DNA from: Chlamydiota bacterium
GTDB lineage: Bacteria; Chlamydiota; Chlamydiia; Chlamydiales; JAAKFR01
Assembly: GCA_021772465.1 (NCBI GenBank)
Contig: JAJFLX010000012.1
Location: 289,651-353,650, forward strand
Length of the DNA stretch: 64,000 bases
Direction of reading: 5' to 3'
Below the pieces are notes generated by a model, which made no database searches, was not told where the DNA came from, and worked only from the letters and a program-made list of their open reading frames with translations. Position 1 is the stretch's first letter. Every line of letters starts with the position of its first letter. The translations under genes and the position numbers were made by a program. This document shows, one piece after another, positions 33,222 to 42,842 of the stretch.

Positions 33222-34528
33222 GCTACTAGTGATCGAACAACCTGGTGCCCTTCAAGAGGGTGGTGATTGCGCAAAGTTCGCATAGACTGGCGCCTTCTGC
33301 TGCGTGCATCAGTCGTCTTGTCTTGCTCTGCTAGATAGGTTTGGATGGTGTAAGCTCGGTCGAAATTTCCTACCCGAGCCTCACAAGCGCTTAATATTTC
33401 ATAGCTTATGAGGTCTCCCTTGAGCTTGAGAGCGACATGAGCGTAGCTCAATCCCTGCTCGTTCGAAAGGGTTCTTGTCAAACCGACTCCAAACATCCAA
33501 CTGAGTGCGCGGTAGCCATGGGGGTAAGAGGGGAAAAGTTGGAGTAGACGAATATAGATCTGCTCCGCCTCTTGCCACTTCTGCTGCCCTTCAAGCGCAA
33601 GTCCGTAATAGGCGTAGTAAAAAGAATCGGGCTCTTCAGAGCAGATCAGCTCAAAGAAGTAGCGCTCGGCATAAGCGTATTTTTCGGTGCGAAGAGCGCA
33701 TATGCCGGCCTCTTTGAGAAGTTGAGGATCTTTGCTCGTCCAAGCTTCAGTCGACTGGTAGATCAAAAGAGCCTTGTGGTAGTGGCCACGCTCTTGAAGA
33801 CAAGCTCCCAGACCCAGTGTTGCCGGGAGATCAATGGGATCGTTGTCCAGTAGGGAGTGGAAAATTTTTTCCGCCTCCGAAAGGTTTCCAAGTCGCCTGT
33901 AAGCGTGGGCGATCTGGATAAAAAGGTAGTGGCTGGGATGTCCTAGTTCTACCACGCGCTGGTAAGCACAAATAGCTTCCGTAAATTCTTTGCGATGAAA
34001 GTAAATGTCACCTAAAAGAGAGATCCAATCCCCATTTTGTGTGCTGTGTAAACGGGGGTGAAGTAACTCTGTTGCCTCATCCGAGCGGCCCGATTTGTGG
34101 AGCGCTGCTGCGTGGGCTAAAATCTCTTCTTCTCGCCTCAAAATAGGGGCACACACTTGAAAAGCTGCGAGTGCCTCTTTGGGGCGATCGAGCTCAAGCA
34201 GCAGAAAACCCTCCTCTAAGCGGAAAAGGAGGTCCTCCGGGTAGGTGCGTCCTCCCTCAATAGCCTTTGAAAGAGCTTTTTCGATCACACCCGATTTGCG
34301 CAACACTTTGATTTCGAGAAGCGCCACCTCTTTCCCCCCTTTGCCTTTCTCAAGAAGGGGGAAAAGTAATTTTTCAGCTCGGGCCCAATCTCCCAGGGCA
34401 ATGAGCTCAGAGGCCTGTTTGATCACTTTGCGGACGATTTTTGGAGAGAGCAGAGGCGAGCGGATCCAATCGCGAATGGTGAGATAGAGAACGAGGGCTA
34501 AAGTGACGAGGGCTATGGTGACAAACAC
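33218..34528 (-). CDS. Membrane-anchored TPR protein
   Basis: 436 residues with an N-terminal helix (2-14, FVTIALVTLALVLYLTI) and then about ten TPR-like units (for example GDIYFHRKEFTEAICAYQRV; IAHAYRRLGNLSEAEKIFHSLL; YYGLALEGQQKWQEAEQIYIRLL). Probably a periplasmic or cytosolic scaffold. Chlamydia has a TPR gene between psd and secA (CT700, from memory), consistent with this place. Convergent 4-bp overlap with the U-box gene. Function unknown. Confidence 0.8.
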   Translation of the reverse strand: MFVTIALVTLALVLYLTIRDWIRSPLLSPKIVRKVIKQASELIALGDWARAEKLLFPLLEKGKGGKEVALLEIKVLRKSGVIEKALSKAIEGGRTYPEDLLFRLEEGFLLLELDRPKEALAAFQVCAPILRREEEILAHAAALHKSGRSDEATELLHPRLHSTQNGDWISLLGDIYFHRKEFTEAICAYQRVVELGHPSHYLFIQIAHAYRRLGNLSEAEKIFHSLLDNDPIDLPATLGLGACLQERGHYHKALLIYQSTEAWTSKDPQLLKEAGICALRTEKYAYAERYFFELICSEEPDSFYYAYYGLALEGQQKWQEAEQIYIRLLQLFPSYPHGYRALSWMFGVGLTRTLSNEQGLSYAHVALKLKGDLISYEILSACEARVGNFDRAYTIQTYLAEQDKTTDARSRRRQSMRTLRNHHPLEGHQVVRSLVA

Positions 34529-34578
34529 AGCCTACGAAATAACAAAAATTAAAATTAAAGTAAGCTAAAAAATTAGCT

Positions 34579-35445
34579 TTATGTAGGCTGCCCGAAGAGG
34601 CAGAGAGTCTCAAGGTGTTGTTCCGAGTTTTTCAAGAGATTGGGATCGATTGAAATTTGTTCTGGAGGAAAGAGGAGAATTAAAGAGGAGCCGCCAAAAG
34701 AGAAAAAGCCCTTCTCTTCCCCTTTTTTTGCCGGTTTTTCAGGAGTAAACGTTTGGTGGATAGATCCGACATAAGTGGCCCCCACCTCGATATATAAGGC
34801 CCTGCCCCACTCCGTTTCTAAGGGAGTGATCACTCGTTTGTTTTCAGCTAGAATTTCAATGTTTCTCTTAGTTGCAGCGGGATTTACAGAAAAAAGTGGG
34901 CCATTGATAAGCCTGGGAGTGCCAGGAACGCAGTCGCAGGGAAAATGGAAACGGTGGTAGTCAGTCGGACAGAGTCTTGCCAAAATCATAGAGCCCTCTC
35001 TGTACTGCTCTGCAAGCCTCTCATTTTGAAGTAAATTGCTTAGATTAAATTTTTTCCCTTTTACAAGAAAGCCATCAGCCTTTTCGATATTTTTGTAAAA
35101 GAGGTAGCGTCCATCCGCGGGAAGAACGAGAGGAGTGTCGGCGATGGGGCGCGCTTGAGGTTTTAGTTTTCGAGTGAAAAATGCGTTGAAAGAGCGGTAC
35201 GTATCTATCGACTCAGCAAACTCTTCCACATTGAGTTGAAAGGTTTCAACGAAAGCGCGCACCTTGCGCTTTGTAAATGGGAGGCTCTGCCACCACCCAT
35301 AGAGGTGCGAGAGAATCGGGAGGTGCGCAATGATTTTTGCAAAGCAGCGGCCAATTGACCTCTTATAGAGAAAGCGGAGCGCTTTTTCCCCGTAAACTTT
35401 TTCTTGTTTTTTCTCACCAGTCGCTCTGTCAATGTAGTAGATCAA
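34579..35445 (-). CDS. psd: Phosphatidylserine decarboxylase
   Basis: 288 residues. Makes phosphatidylethanolamine at the inner membrane. The self-cleaving pyruvoyl site is FGGSSLILLF near 258-267 (GGSS in place of LGST, a known variant); Ser is the expected pyruvoyl precursor. The FHRF-like YHRFHFP region (near 168) and NAFFTRKL motif (about 88-95) match the family. ATGA overlap with the 107-residue gene. psd precedes mnmE in Chlamydia too. Confidence 0.95.
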   Translation of the reverse strand: MIYYIDRATGEKKQEKVYGEKALRFLYKRSIGRCFAKIIAHLPILSHLYGWWQSLPFTKRKVRAFVETFQLNVEEFAESIDTYRSFNAFFTRKLKPQARPIADTPLVLPADGRYLFYKNIEKADGFLVKGKKFNLSNLLQNERLAEQYREGSMILARLCPTDYHRFHFPCDCVPGTPRLINGPLFSVNPAATKRNIEILAENKRVITPLETEWGRALYIEVGATYVGSIHQTFTPEKPAKKGEEKGFFSFGGSSLILLFPPEQISIDPNLLKNSEQHLETLCLFGQPT

Positions 35446-35765
35446 TGACGCCTCTTCCCAATCTGGTCGAAGTAGTGCACCTCATTTAAAAACTCTGTAC
35501 TAAACAGGTGAGCGAAAGCGTTTTCTGAGATCAATAGCTCCAGTCTCATCGCACGCTGTACGAGGTCAGAGGCGAGTTGTCGGCTCTCATTTTTTTTCAT
35601 GAATTCGGTTCGGGTTTGCGAATAGCTCACAAGAGCTTGTAACAACTTTTTTTGTAAGTCTAGATTTTGTTCTGTCGTCAAAATGAGTTGACGAATTTTC
35701 TCAATATCTTCTTCAAACCCTATTAAGGAGGAAGCTAGAAATAGTAATAGGATTAGAACTCTCAT
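35442..35765 (-). CDS. Small exported helical protein upstream of psd
   Basis: 107 residues. Signal peptide (MRVLILLLFLASSLIG) then a charged, helix-rich part without Cys. No family recognised. It overlaps psd by 4 bp, so the two are translated together. Its ATG and the divergent mnmE ATG are only 23 bp apart, leaving no room for a normal ribosome site on either message unless promoters lie inside the opposite gene. Confidence 0.7.
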   Translation of the reverse strand: MRVLILLLFLASSLIGFEEDIEKIRQLILTTEQNLDLQKKLLQALVSYSQTRTEFMKKNESRQLASDLVQRAMRLELLISENAFAHLFSTEFLNEVHYFDQIGKRRH

Positions 35766-35788
35766 TGGGTTAAACTATACCACCCAAT
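35764..35788. promoter_or_regulatory. Very short divergent start region with 7-bp inverted repeat
   Basis: ATTGGGT (35764-35770) and ACCCAAT (35782-35788) flank 11 bp containing ACTATA. The minus-strand ATG is at 35765 and the plus-strand ATG at 35789. TATAGT (minus) and TATACC/TAAACT (plus) are possible -10 elements, which would make both messages almost leaderless. Confidence 0.4.
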
Positions 35789-37123
35789 ATGAAGAATAAG
35801 CAACCCACGATTGCCGCGATCGCCACTCCGCCAGGGGAAGGGGGAATTAGCATTGTTCGGATCTCTGGGCCTGAAGCAATTGCGATTGCGAACACCGTTT
35901 TTTCTGGTGATGTTTCGGCTTTCACCTCGCACACCGTCCACTATGGGGTGGTGCAGGGGTCAAAAGGTGAACGCCTTGACGAAGCGCTGCTTGTCATCAT
36001 GCGAGCACCTCGCTCTTATACAGGTGAAGATGTAATTGAGTTGCAATGTCATGGTGGGAGGATTGCCTCAAGAAAAGTGTTAGAGGCCATTTTCGATGCC
36101 GGAGCGACCCCCGCTGAGCCAGGCGCTTTCACATTTCGCGCCTACATGAATGGAAAAATGGACCTCACGCAAGCTGAGGCGGTGCAAAAATTGATAGGCG
36201 CTAAAAGTGAACTTGCCTACAAAGCAGCTTCAAAACATCTTGAGGGAGGGCTTTTTAAAAAAATTAGCTCGTTTCAAAAAGAGCTCTTTCGGCTCGCTGC
36301 CATTTTTGAGGCGTGGGTCGATTTTCCTGAAGAAGGGATCGAATTTCAAAGTGAAGAGGAGGTTTTAGCCGATCTCAATCGCCTCAGAGAGGGGATAGAG
36401 AGACTTGTTGTGACCTTTCACGAGGGAAAGCAAGTTGAAACGGGAGTTTCACTTTGCCTTGTAGGGCCCCCCAATGCTGGCAAATCGTCTCTTATGAATG
36501 CACTTCTCGATTACGATCGTGCGATTGTCACTCCCATCCCTGGAACGACCCGAGATCTGCTTCAAGAGGAGCTCACATTAGGAGGGCAACGCTTTCGGCT
36601 GATCGATACAGCAGGACTTCGGGAGACCGAAGAGGAGATCGAACAAGAGGGGATTGTGAGGAGTAAACGTGCGATGCGCGAAGCTGATGTCGTCTTACTC
36701 GTTCTCGATGTCACCTGCGATCAAATCCCATTTCAAATAGAAAAAAACACGATTGTGATCTGGAACAAATGTGACCTTTTAAAGACCCACAAGCAGGCGT
36801 TAGCTCCCTATGAGGTCTCTCTTTCAGCCAAGCGAGGAGTCGGTTTAGAGCAGCTCAAGGAGGCAATTGATCGACTGATTTGGAAAGAGGGGGTGCCGCC
36901 CAAAGATGAGGTCATGATCACGACTCTTCGCCACAAAGAGGGTTTAAGCCAAGCAGCAGATGCCCTTGCAGCTCTCATAAAAGGGCTTCAAAAGGGGGTC
37001 TCCCCGGAGTTTTTGAATGCCGACTTGCGCGAAGCGCTTCGTGGTCTTGACCGTGTAATTGGCACCGATATCACTGAGGAAGTCCTCTCATCAATTTTTT
37101 CTCAATTTTGTGTAGGCAAATGA
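35789..37123 (+). CDS. mnmE: tRNA modification GTPase MnmE
   Basis: 444 residues. N-terminal folate-binding TrmE domain (TIAAIATPPGEGGISIVRISG), helical domain, and embedded GTPase with G1 GPPNAGKS, G2 TTRD, G3 DTAGL, G4 NKCD. The C-terminus FCVGK carries the catalytic Cys as in FCIGK. Works with MnmG on wobble uridines. The stop overlaps the nth start as ATGA, so the pair is translationally coupled, as in Chlamydia (thdF-nth). Confidence 0.97.
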   Translation: MKNKQPTIAAIATPPGEGGISIVRISGPEAIAIANTVFSGDVSAFTSHTVHYGVVQGSKGERLDEALLVIMRAPRSYTGEDVIELQCHGGRIASRKVLEAIFDAGATPAEPGAFTFRAYMNGKMDLTQAEAVQKLIGAKSELAYKAASKHLEGGLFKKISSFQKELFRLAAIFEAWVDFPEEGIEFQSEEEVLADLNRLREGIERLVVTFHEGKQVETGVSLCLVGPPNAGKSSLMNALLDYDRAIVTPIPGTTRDLLQEELTLGGQRFRLIDTAGLRETEEEIEQEGIVRSKRAMREADVVLLVLDVTCDQIPFQIEKNTIVIWNKCDLLKTHKQALAPYEVSLSAKRGVGLEQLKEAIDRLIWKEGVPPKDEVMITTLRHKEGLSQAADALAALIKGLQKGVSPEFLNADLREALRGLDRVIGTDITEEVLSSIFSQFCVGK

Positions 37124-37758
37124 ATCGACTCGATCTCATTAGAAACAGGCTTGATGAGTACTTTCCAGCCCCACTTCCTATCCCTCTCAACCACAGCGAC
37201 CCCTACACTCTTTTGATTGCAGTTCTCCTCTCCGCGCAATCGACTGATGTGAGAGTCAACCAAATCACTCCCTTGCTTTTTGCTCTCGCCTCTACCCCAG
37301 AAGAGATGGCGCAGCTCGATGTCGCTGAGATTGAAAAAATTATTCGTCCGATCGGACTCTCCCCCCAAAAATCGAAGGCGATCTATGAGCTCTCTCATTT
37401 GCTACTCGAAAAACATGGAGGGGAAGTCCCAAAGAGCTTTGAGGCGTTAGAGGCCTTGCCAGGAGTCGGACATAAGACGGCTTCTGTTGTGAGGGTCCAA
37501 GCCTTCAATATTCCTGCTTTCCCCGTCGATACCCACATTTTTCGATGCGCACACCGCTGGGGTCTTTCAAAAGCCAAAACAGTAGAGGGCGTTGAAAAGG
37601 ATTTAAAAGAGCTATTTGACCCTGAAGAGTGGGGGAAAATTCATTTGCAAATAATTTTTTTTGCGCGTAGATTCTGCAAGGCAAGAGGGCATAAAAATCA
37701 AAACTGTCCGATCTGTAGAAGCCTATGTGGTGTTGCCAGTTCTCAAAAAGATATTTGA
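37120..37758 (+). CDS. nth: Endonuclease III
   Basis: 212 residues from the ATG at 37120 (coupled with mnmE). Base-excision glycosylase/lyase with HhH motif LPGVGHKTASV carrying the Schiff-base Lys, and catalytic Asp in VDTHIFR. The C-terminal iron-sulfur cysteines are C-x9-C-x2-C-x3-C, not the usual C-x6-C-x2-C-x5-C. A TTG start at 37108 is possible but would lengthen the overlap without adding conserved residues. Confidence 0.95.
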   Translation: MNRLDLIRNRLDEYFPAPLPIPLNHSDPYTLLIAVLLSAQSTDVRVNQITPLLFALASTPEEMAQLDVAEIEKIIRPIGLSPQKSKAIYELSHLLLEKHGGEVPKSFEALEALPGVGHKTASVVRVQAFNIPAFPVDTHIFRCAHRWGLSKAKTVEGVEKDLKELFDPEEWGKIHLQIIFFARRFCKARGHKNQNCPICRSLCGVASSQKDI

Positions 37759-37783
37759 ATCGTGTAGAAGTTGAGCTCATCTG

Positions 37784-38116
37784 ATGGAAATTGCTAAAGT
37801 TCCTACCCGCTGTATGGGAGCTCCCATCCTTCGCACACACTACATAGCCGCCACAATTACAACCCTAGCGATCGGAACACTCACGCTTTTAGTCACAGCT
37901 GTGTGTGCTTTCAAATCTTCAATCTATTCCATGCGAGCCCTTCAATTTCTCGGAGGAGCAGGCACTTACCTTCTTGTGGTCTCAAGTTTACTTTTTACAA
38001 ACTGTCTGATAGAGGCGCGAAGGCCTCTTCAAGATCAAGTAGTTCTAACTGCAGGAGGCACGCCCCTCCCTCCCTCCTCTTGTTGGCATAAATTGTTGTC
38101 ACCAAGAGTCAAATAG
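37784..38116 (+). CDS. Small Inc-like protein with bilobed hydrophobic domain
   Basis: 110 residues. Two close membrane helices (about 22-44 and 52-75) with a short loop, short polar ends and no Sec signal, as in chlamydial inclusion-membrane proteins. Pro-rich C-terminus. The ribosome site is weak. Host-targeted insertion by T3SS is inferred from this pattern alone; a simple small membrane protein is possible. Confidence 0.5.
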   Translation: MEIAKVPTRCMGAPILRTHYIAATITTLAIGTLTLLVTAVCAFKSSIYSMRALQFLGGAGTYLLVVSSLLFTNCLIEARRPLQDQVVLTAGGTPLPPSSCWHKLLSPRVK

Positions 38117-38132
38117 GATATAATCTCCACCT

Positions 38133-39293
38133 ATGAAGAGCTCTAAATCAACGATTTGGTCTACTGGACTTGCGATGTTTGCCATGTTTTTTGGTGCAGG
38201 CAATATCGTTTTTCCGCTAGCTGTGGGACAGTTCACGCAAGACAAAAATTTTTTTGGAATTGCAGGATTGATCTTAACAGCTGTCCTTGTCCCTTTCATG
38301 GGTCTTTTGGCCATGCTTCTCTACAATGGCGACTATACTGCTTTTTTTCGTCGCATCGGTAGAGGGCCCGGTTTTTTTCTAAGCGCTCTTATCATGGCCG
38401 TCATCGGTCCATTTGGGGGGATTCCTCGCTGCATAGCAATCTCTCACTCTACTCTCACCTCCTCAGGGTTTTCGGGGCTGAGCCTCCCTCTTTTTAGTGT
38501 GATTTCTTGTGGGTTGATTTATCTCTTCACCTTCCGGCGGGCTCGCATGCTCACGCTACTTGGGTATGTGTTGACACCGATCCTCCTCCTGTCGCTCGCG
38601 GTGATTATGGTGAAAGGACTTATCTTGATGCCCGCTCCTGAAGCAACGCTTAGCACCAAATTGCAAACCTTCTCTTTGGGTTTTTTAGAGGGTTACAAGA
38701 CCATGGATTTGCTTGCGGCCTTCTTTTTCTCATCGGTGGTGCTCCTTTGCTTGAAAAGAGAAGAGGGGGAAGAGTCTCTCAGCCGCCAACAGATGATACG
38801 TATAGTTGGCTACGCGAGTGTAATTGCTGCATCGCTACTCGCTCTTATCTATATCTGTTTCTCATTTGTAGCGGCTGGATATAGTGCGGATCTTCACACG
38901 GTTCCAAGTCATCGACTCCTCGGCACGCTCGCTTACAAACTTCTAGGCCCTTACGCTGGTGTGCTCGCTTCGGTAGCTGTATCCTTCGCCTGTTTGACCA
39001 CAGAGATAGCTTTGGCTGCGATTTTTGCAGAATTTTTGCAAAAAACCTTGTCGCGAGGCAAGCTCTCCTACAGCCTATCACTTGTGATTACGTTAGCTGT
39101 AGGCTTCATTGTGTCTACCTTTCAATTTGAAGGGATTTCAGCCCTTTTAGCTCCTCTGCTTGTAACTTTTTATCCCGCACTTATCGCTCTCTCGGTGCTC
39201 AATATTTTGCACAAAGTCTATGGTTACCAGCCAGTCAAGCGAGTCTTTTATGCAGCAGTAGGGCTCTCGCTTCTGCTCCAATTTGTGCGGTGA
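38133..39293 (+). CDS. brnQ: Branched-chain amino acid transporter BrnQ
   Basis: 386 residues, about 11-12 membrane helices, LIVCS family. The N-terminal MFFGAGNIVFPLAVG is the family hallmark and IGPFGGIPR follows in the fourth helix region. Imports Leu/Ile/Val with a cation from the host. Its pairing with the SNF2 helicase downstream matches CT554-CT555 in Chlamydia. 16 bp after the Inc-like gene. Confidence 0.93.
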   Translation: MKSSKSTIWSTGLAMFAMFFGAGNIVFPLAVGQFTQDKNFFGIAGLILTAVLVPFMGLLAMLLYNGDYTAFFRRIGRGPGFFLSALIMAVIGPFGGIPRCIAISHSTLTSSGFSGLSLPLFSVISCGLIYLFTFRRARMLTLLGYVLTPILLLSLAVIMVKGLILMPAPEATLSTKLQTFSLGFLEGYKTMDLLAAFFFSSVVLLCLKREEGEESLSRQQMIRIVGYASVIAASLLALIYICFSFVAAGYSADLHTVPSHRLLGTLAYKLLGPYAGVLASVAVSFACLTTEIALAAIFAEFLQKTLSRGKLSYSLSLVITLAVGFIVSTFQFEGISALLAPLLVTFYPALIALSVLNILHKVYGYQPVKRVFYAAVGLSLLLQFVR

Positions 39294-39323
39294 GAAACCC
39301 CTTTTTTGCTATAGTGGAGCGAT

Positions 39324-42300
39324 ATGGTGCCCCAACTCGAAGTGCGCTCAATTGAGTTCGCTGGATCAACCTACCGCGTAGAAGTCTATTCTTCCAAAGA
39401 GAAGCTCTCTTTTTGGCCTCTGCTTCAGTTTAGCGAAGCCGATGAGTTAGGTGATGGATTTTGCACCTGCAGCTCAGATAAACCGTGGTGTGAACACCTT
39501 GAAGCTGCTTTGATTAATGTTCGTAATGCAAAGAGCGAGCTCCTCCACAAGCGGTTTCAAAACAGCTTCTGGTATCGCCTCACTGAGCTTGTCGGCGACC
39601 ACGTGGGGTATCAACCGCTCACGTCTGTCTCAGGAGAAGTTGCTTTTGCGATCACAGCCAAAAATGCAGCTGGAAAAAAAAGGGTGAAGCAGTGGTGTGA
39701 AAAGCGTAGGAAGGAGACTCCGGAAAATTCGATCAAATTCTCCAATCTTTCTCAAGAAGAGATCACCTGGTGGAAGGAGGGGAGGCCGAGTCGAAATTTG
39801 CGCTACATACTCTCATTTTGGGCCGATCTAGGAAAGTGGATGCTCGTGCATGAGAGAGAGGCAAAGATCGAGTTTAAGGAAGATGCTGAGGGGCTTCCCA
39901 CTCATATTAGGATTACGTTCCCTGATTTTGAGACCGAGTGGAGTCTCTCAGATGCGATGCTCCAGGCGCTCATACCCTCGCTTGCAACTCTAGACTCCCC
40001 TTTACGTCTCATAGAGGAGGGGAGGGCTCAGGTTGAATCAATTCACTACGATCCACAAACAGGAAGGCTCCACTTAACGCAAGTGGAGCAAAGCTTCTCA
40101 GAAGTCGATCGAATTGGAAGAAAAATTGGCGAATGGCTCTACCACTCGAGAGTGGGTTTTGCAAAAGTTGGGGGGGAGAAAGGGGAGTTTCCTAAAGTTG
40201 TCGAAAGGGATGACATTCCCTCCTTTCTCGAATCTCATGCGAAGACGATCGCTCCCTTTTTCAAAGTAGATGAATCGAAACACTCCCTGAGCTATGAGAT
40301 GCGCTTCGATTCAAAATGGCAGTGGCATTTTGAGGCCTACCTCTTTGAGCCAAAAGACGTTCTCTCTCTTGTGAAGGGTTGGGTATATTTGCGAAGTCCA
40401 CAAGGTTTTTTTCGGATTGAGCCCCCACTTTTTGACGAAATCCACGCTCAAGTCGCGCCTAAAAATGTCTCCACTTTTGTCAATCATCACCGCATCTGGC
40501 TCAACAGCCAGGAAGGGTTTCAAACGCATCTCGCAAGCATTGAATCGCAACTCACCTTCGAGGTAAACGAGGCCCAAGGGCTCCACTTTCTGACGCTCGA
40601 TTCGTCTGAGGAGAGTGATTCACACGATTTTGGGGATTGGATCTACTACTCCAAGCAAGGCTTTTTTTCAAAAAAACATGTCCGTGTGGGCGCTTCGATC
40701 TACCCTGGGCTCACCTTAGTGCCTTCCCAGGTTTCTGACTTTGTGAAAAAACACCGCGAGGAGCTTGAAAACCTCCCCCAATTTTTTGCATCAACGCTCC
40801 CCATCTCGTCGCGCTCGCTTGAGTTGCATGCCTTTTTAGAGACCGATTTACTTGTGAAGCCCATTTTTGAGGGAGACCTACACGTTCTTTTTTTTGACGA
40901 CGTCGTCTACTTGCCTGGGAGTGGTTTTTCGATCTTGCCAGCGCATCTTCGCTTGCCAGAGAAATACCAGAAAGAAACGGTTATTCCAGAAAGAAAATTG
41001 AATCGATTTTTGAGCGAAGAGCTTCCCCATTTGCGCCGTCATCTCTCCTCTATCGATCCTCAGTTCAAGCCCCCTTCTAGAGTCAATTTTGAGATCGACT
41101 ACTTAGTGCGGGGAGGGGGAGGGGGGCTGAAAGCAAAACTCACGTTGCTCACTGAGATAGGTCGACTCTCCTTGGCAGAGGTGTGGAAGGGGTATCGAGA
41201 GAGGGAGCAGTTTCTTTTCACAAAATCGGGTCTTCTAGACCTTTCAGATCCTCAATTTAAGTGGATTGAAGAACTCAATGCTGCTGAAGGGACTTTTGAG
41301 TTTTCGACGCTCGATTTTTTGCGTCTCGATGCGTCACTAGGATTTCGAGCCTCTGCAAGACAAGATCCTGTAATGGAGGTGACACGCTCGGTATTGCAAG
41401 AGCTGCGTGAATTTTCCTCCCAAGTAAAACCCAATCTTTCGCAGCTCAAAAGCGAACTCCGCCTCTACCAACAGAGGGGCCTGCAGTGGCTCTGGTTTCT
41501 TTATAGGAATGGACTTTCAGGGCTGCTTTGTGACGATATGGGACTTGGAAAAACCCACCAAGCTATGGCGCTTTTGAGCGCAGCAGAGTCAGGTCGCTAT
41601 CTCGTTGTCTGCCCCACGTCTGTCATCTACCACTGGGAGGATAAACTCGCACGTTTTCTCCCTGGTATCAAAGTGCACACCTTTCACGGTCCAAATCGCT
41701 CCCTCGCCCACCTTTCTCGCTCTGGCATACTTTTGACCTCTTATGGATTGCTTCGAGTCGAGAGTGAAAAATTAGCAAAGCTTTCATTTGAAGTCGCCAT
41801 CTATGACGAAATTCAGGTCGCAAAAAATCCACGCAGCCGCATTCATATGGCGCTGAAAAAGATGAAAGCGAGGATGCAGCTTGGGCTCACTGGTACGCCG
41901 ATTGAAAATAACTTGCTCGAACTCAAAGCGCTCTTTGATCTTGTACTTCCCTCTTACATGCCTTCTGAGAAGCGGTTTAAAGAGCTCTTTACCTACCCCA
42001 TCGAGCGGGAGTTTGATGAAGAGAAGAAGGAGTTGCTCACTCGGATGATACGCCCTTTCGTTCTCCGCCGCCGGAAGTCTGAGGTGCTCCAAGAGCTTCC
42101 TGAAAAGAGCGAAGACAAATCGTATTGTGAGCTTAGTGACGAGCAGAAAACACTCTACAAAAAGGCCCTCGATTTAGGGCGCGAGGGGATTTTACCGCAC
42201 TTGCGAGACCGCGACGCTCCGATCAAATTTGTCCCTATTTTTGCACTCCTAACACGCCTCAAACAGATCTGTAACCATCCTGCCCTTGTCGCTAAAGACC

Positions 42301-42842
42301 CTAAAAGCTACCGGGCTCACGCGTCGGGAAAATGGGATCTGTTTGTCGAACTTCTCGCCGAAGCGCGGGCGAGCCAACAAAAAGTTGTGATCTTCTCACA
42401 ATATCTCTTTATGCTTGATATGATCGAAATGCACCTCAAAGAGGAGCGGCTAGGCTACGCTCAGATCCGAGGTGATACGGTGGATCGCCGTGAAGAGTTG
42501 CGCCGGTTTCAGGAGGATCCCGACTGCGTTGTATTTATTGGATCGCTGCAAGCAGCCGGACTCGGGATTGATCTGACAGCTGCAAGCGTTGTGATCCTCT
42601 ACGATCGCTGGTGGAATGCGGCTCGTGAAAATCAGGCAATTGACCGCGTGCACCGGATTGGGCAAAAATGGGGAGTGCAGGTTTACAAGTTGATCACCAA
42701 AGGGACGATTGAAGAGAAAATTGATCAGATGATCACCAAAAAGGGGCAGTTGATGGAACAGGTTGTCACAGTTGACGATCAAGCTATGCTAAAAAACTTT
42801 ACGCGCTCTGAGCTGATCGATCTTTTAACTTTTTCGGCTTGA
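39324..42842 (+). CDS. SWIM/SNF2-family helicase
   Basis: 1172 residues. An N-terminal SWIM zinc motif C47-x-C49...C56-x-H58, a long middle region, and a C-terminal Swi2/Snf2 motor from about residue 710: Walker A DDMGLGKT (about 735-742), Walker B YDEIQ, motif III LTGTPIENN, motif V GSLQAAGLGIDLT, motif VI QAIDRVHRIGQ. Chlamydiae carry this in place of RapA; several chlamydial relatives have a SET partner elsewhere. It moves along DNA or strips proteins from it. The last 44 bp overlap der convergently. Confidence 0.93.
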   Translation: MVPQLEVRSIEFAGSTYRVEVYSSKEKLSFWPLLQFSEADELGDGFCTCSSDKPWCEHLEAALINVRNAKSELLHKRFQNSFWYRLTELVGDHVGYQPLTSVSGEVAFAITAKNAAGKKRVKQWCEKRRKETPENSIKFSNLSQEEITWWKEGRPSRNLRYILSFWADLGKWMLVHEREAKIEFKEDAEGLPTHIRITFPDFETEWSLSDAMLQALIPSLATLDSPLRLIEEGRAQVESIHYDPQTGRLHLTQVEQSFSEVDRIGRKIGEWLYHSRVGFAKVGGEKGEFPKVVERDDIPSFLESHAKTIAPFFKVDESKHSLSYEMRFDSKWQWHFEAYLFEPKDVLSLVKGWVYLRSPQGFFRIEPPLFDEIHAQVAPKNVSTFVNHHRIWLNSQEGFQTHLASIESQLTFEVNEAQGLHFLTLDSSEESDSHDFGDWIYYSKQGFFSKKHVRVGASIYPGLTLVPSQVSDFVKKHREELENLPQFFASTLPISSRSLELHAFLETDLLVKPIFEGDLHVLFFDDVVYLPGSGFSILPAHLRLPEKYQKETVIPERKLNRFLSEELPHLRRHLSSIDPQFKPPSRVNFEIDYLVRGGGGGLKAKLTLLTEIGRLSLAEVWKGYREREQFLFTKSGLLDLSDPQFKWIEELNAAEGTFEFSTLDFLRLDASLGFRASARQDPVMEVTRSVLQELREFSSQVKPNLSQLKSELRLYQQRGLQWLWFLYRNGLSGLLCDDMGLGKTHQAMALLSAAESGRYLVVCPTSVIYHWEDKLARFLPGIKVHTFHGPNRSLAHLSRSGILLTSYGLLRVESEKLAKLSFEVAIYDEIQVAKNPRSRIHMALKKMKARMQLGLTGTPIENNLLELKALFDLVLPSYMPSEKRFKELFTYPIEREFDEEKKELLTRMIRPFVLRRRKSEVLQELPEKSEDKSYCELSDEQKTLYKKALDLGREGILPHLRDRDAPIKFVPIFALLTRLKQICNHPALVAKDPKSYRAHASGKWDLFVELLAEARASQQKVVIFSQYLFMLDMIEMHLKEERLGYAQIRGDTVDRREELRRFQEDPDCVVFIGSLQAAGLGIDLTAASVVILYDRWWNAARENQAIDRVHRIGQKWGVQVYKLITKGTIEEKIDQMITKKGQLMEQVVTVDDQAMLKNFTRSELIDLLTFSA

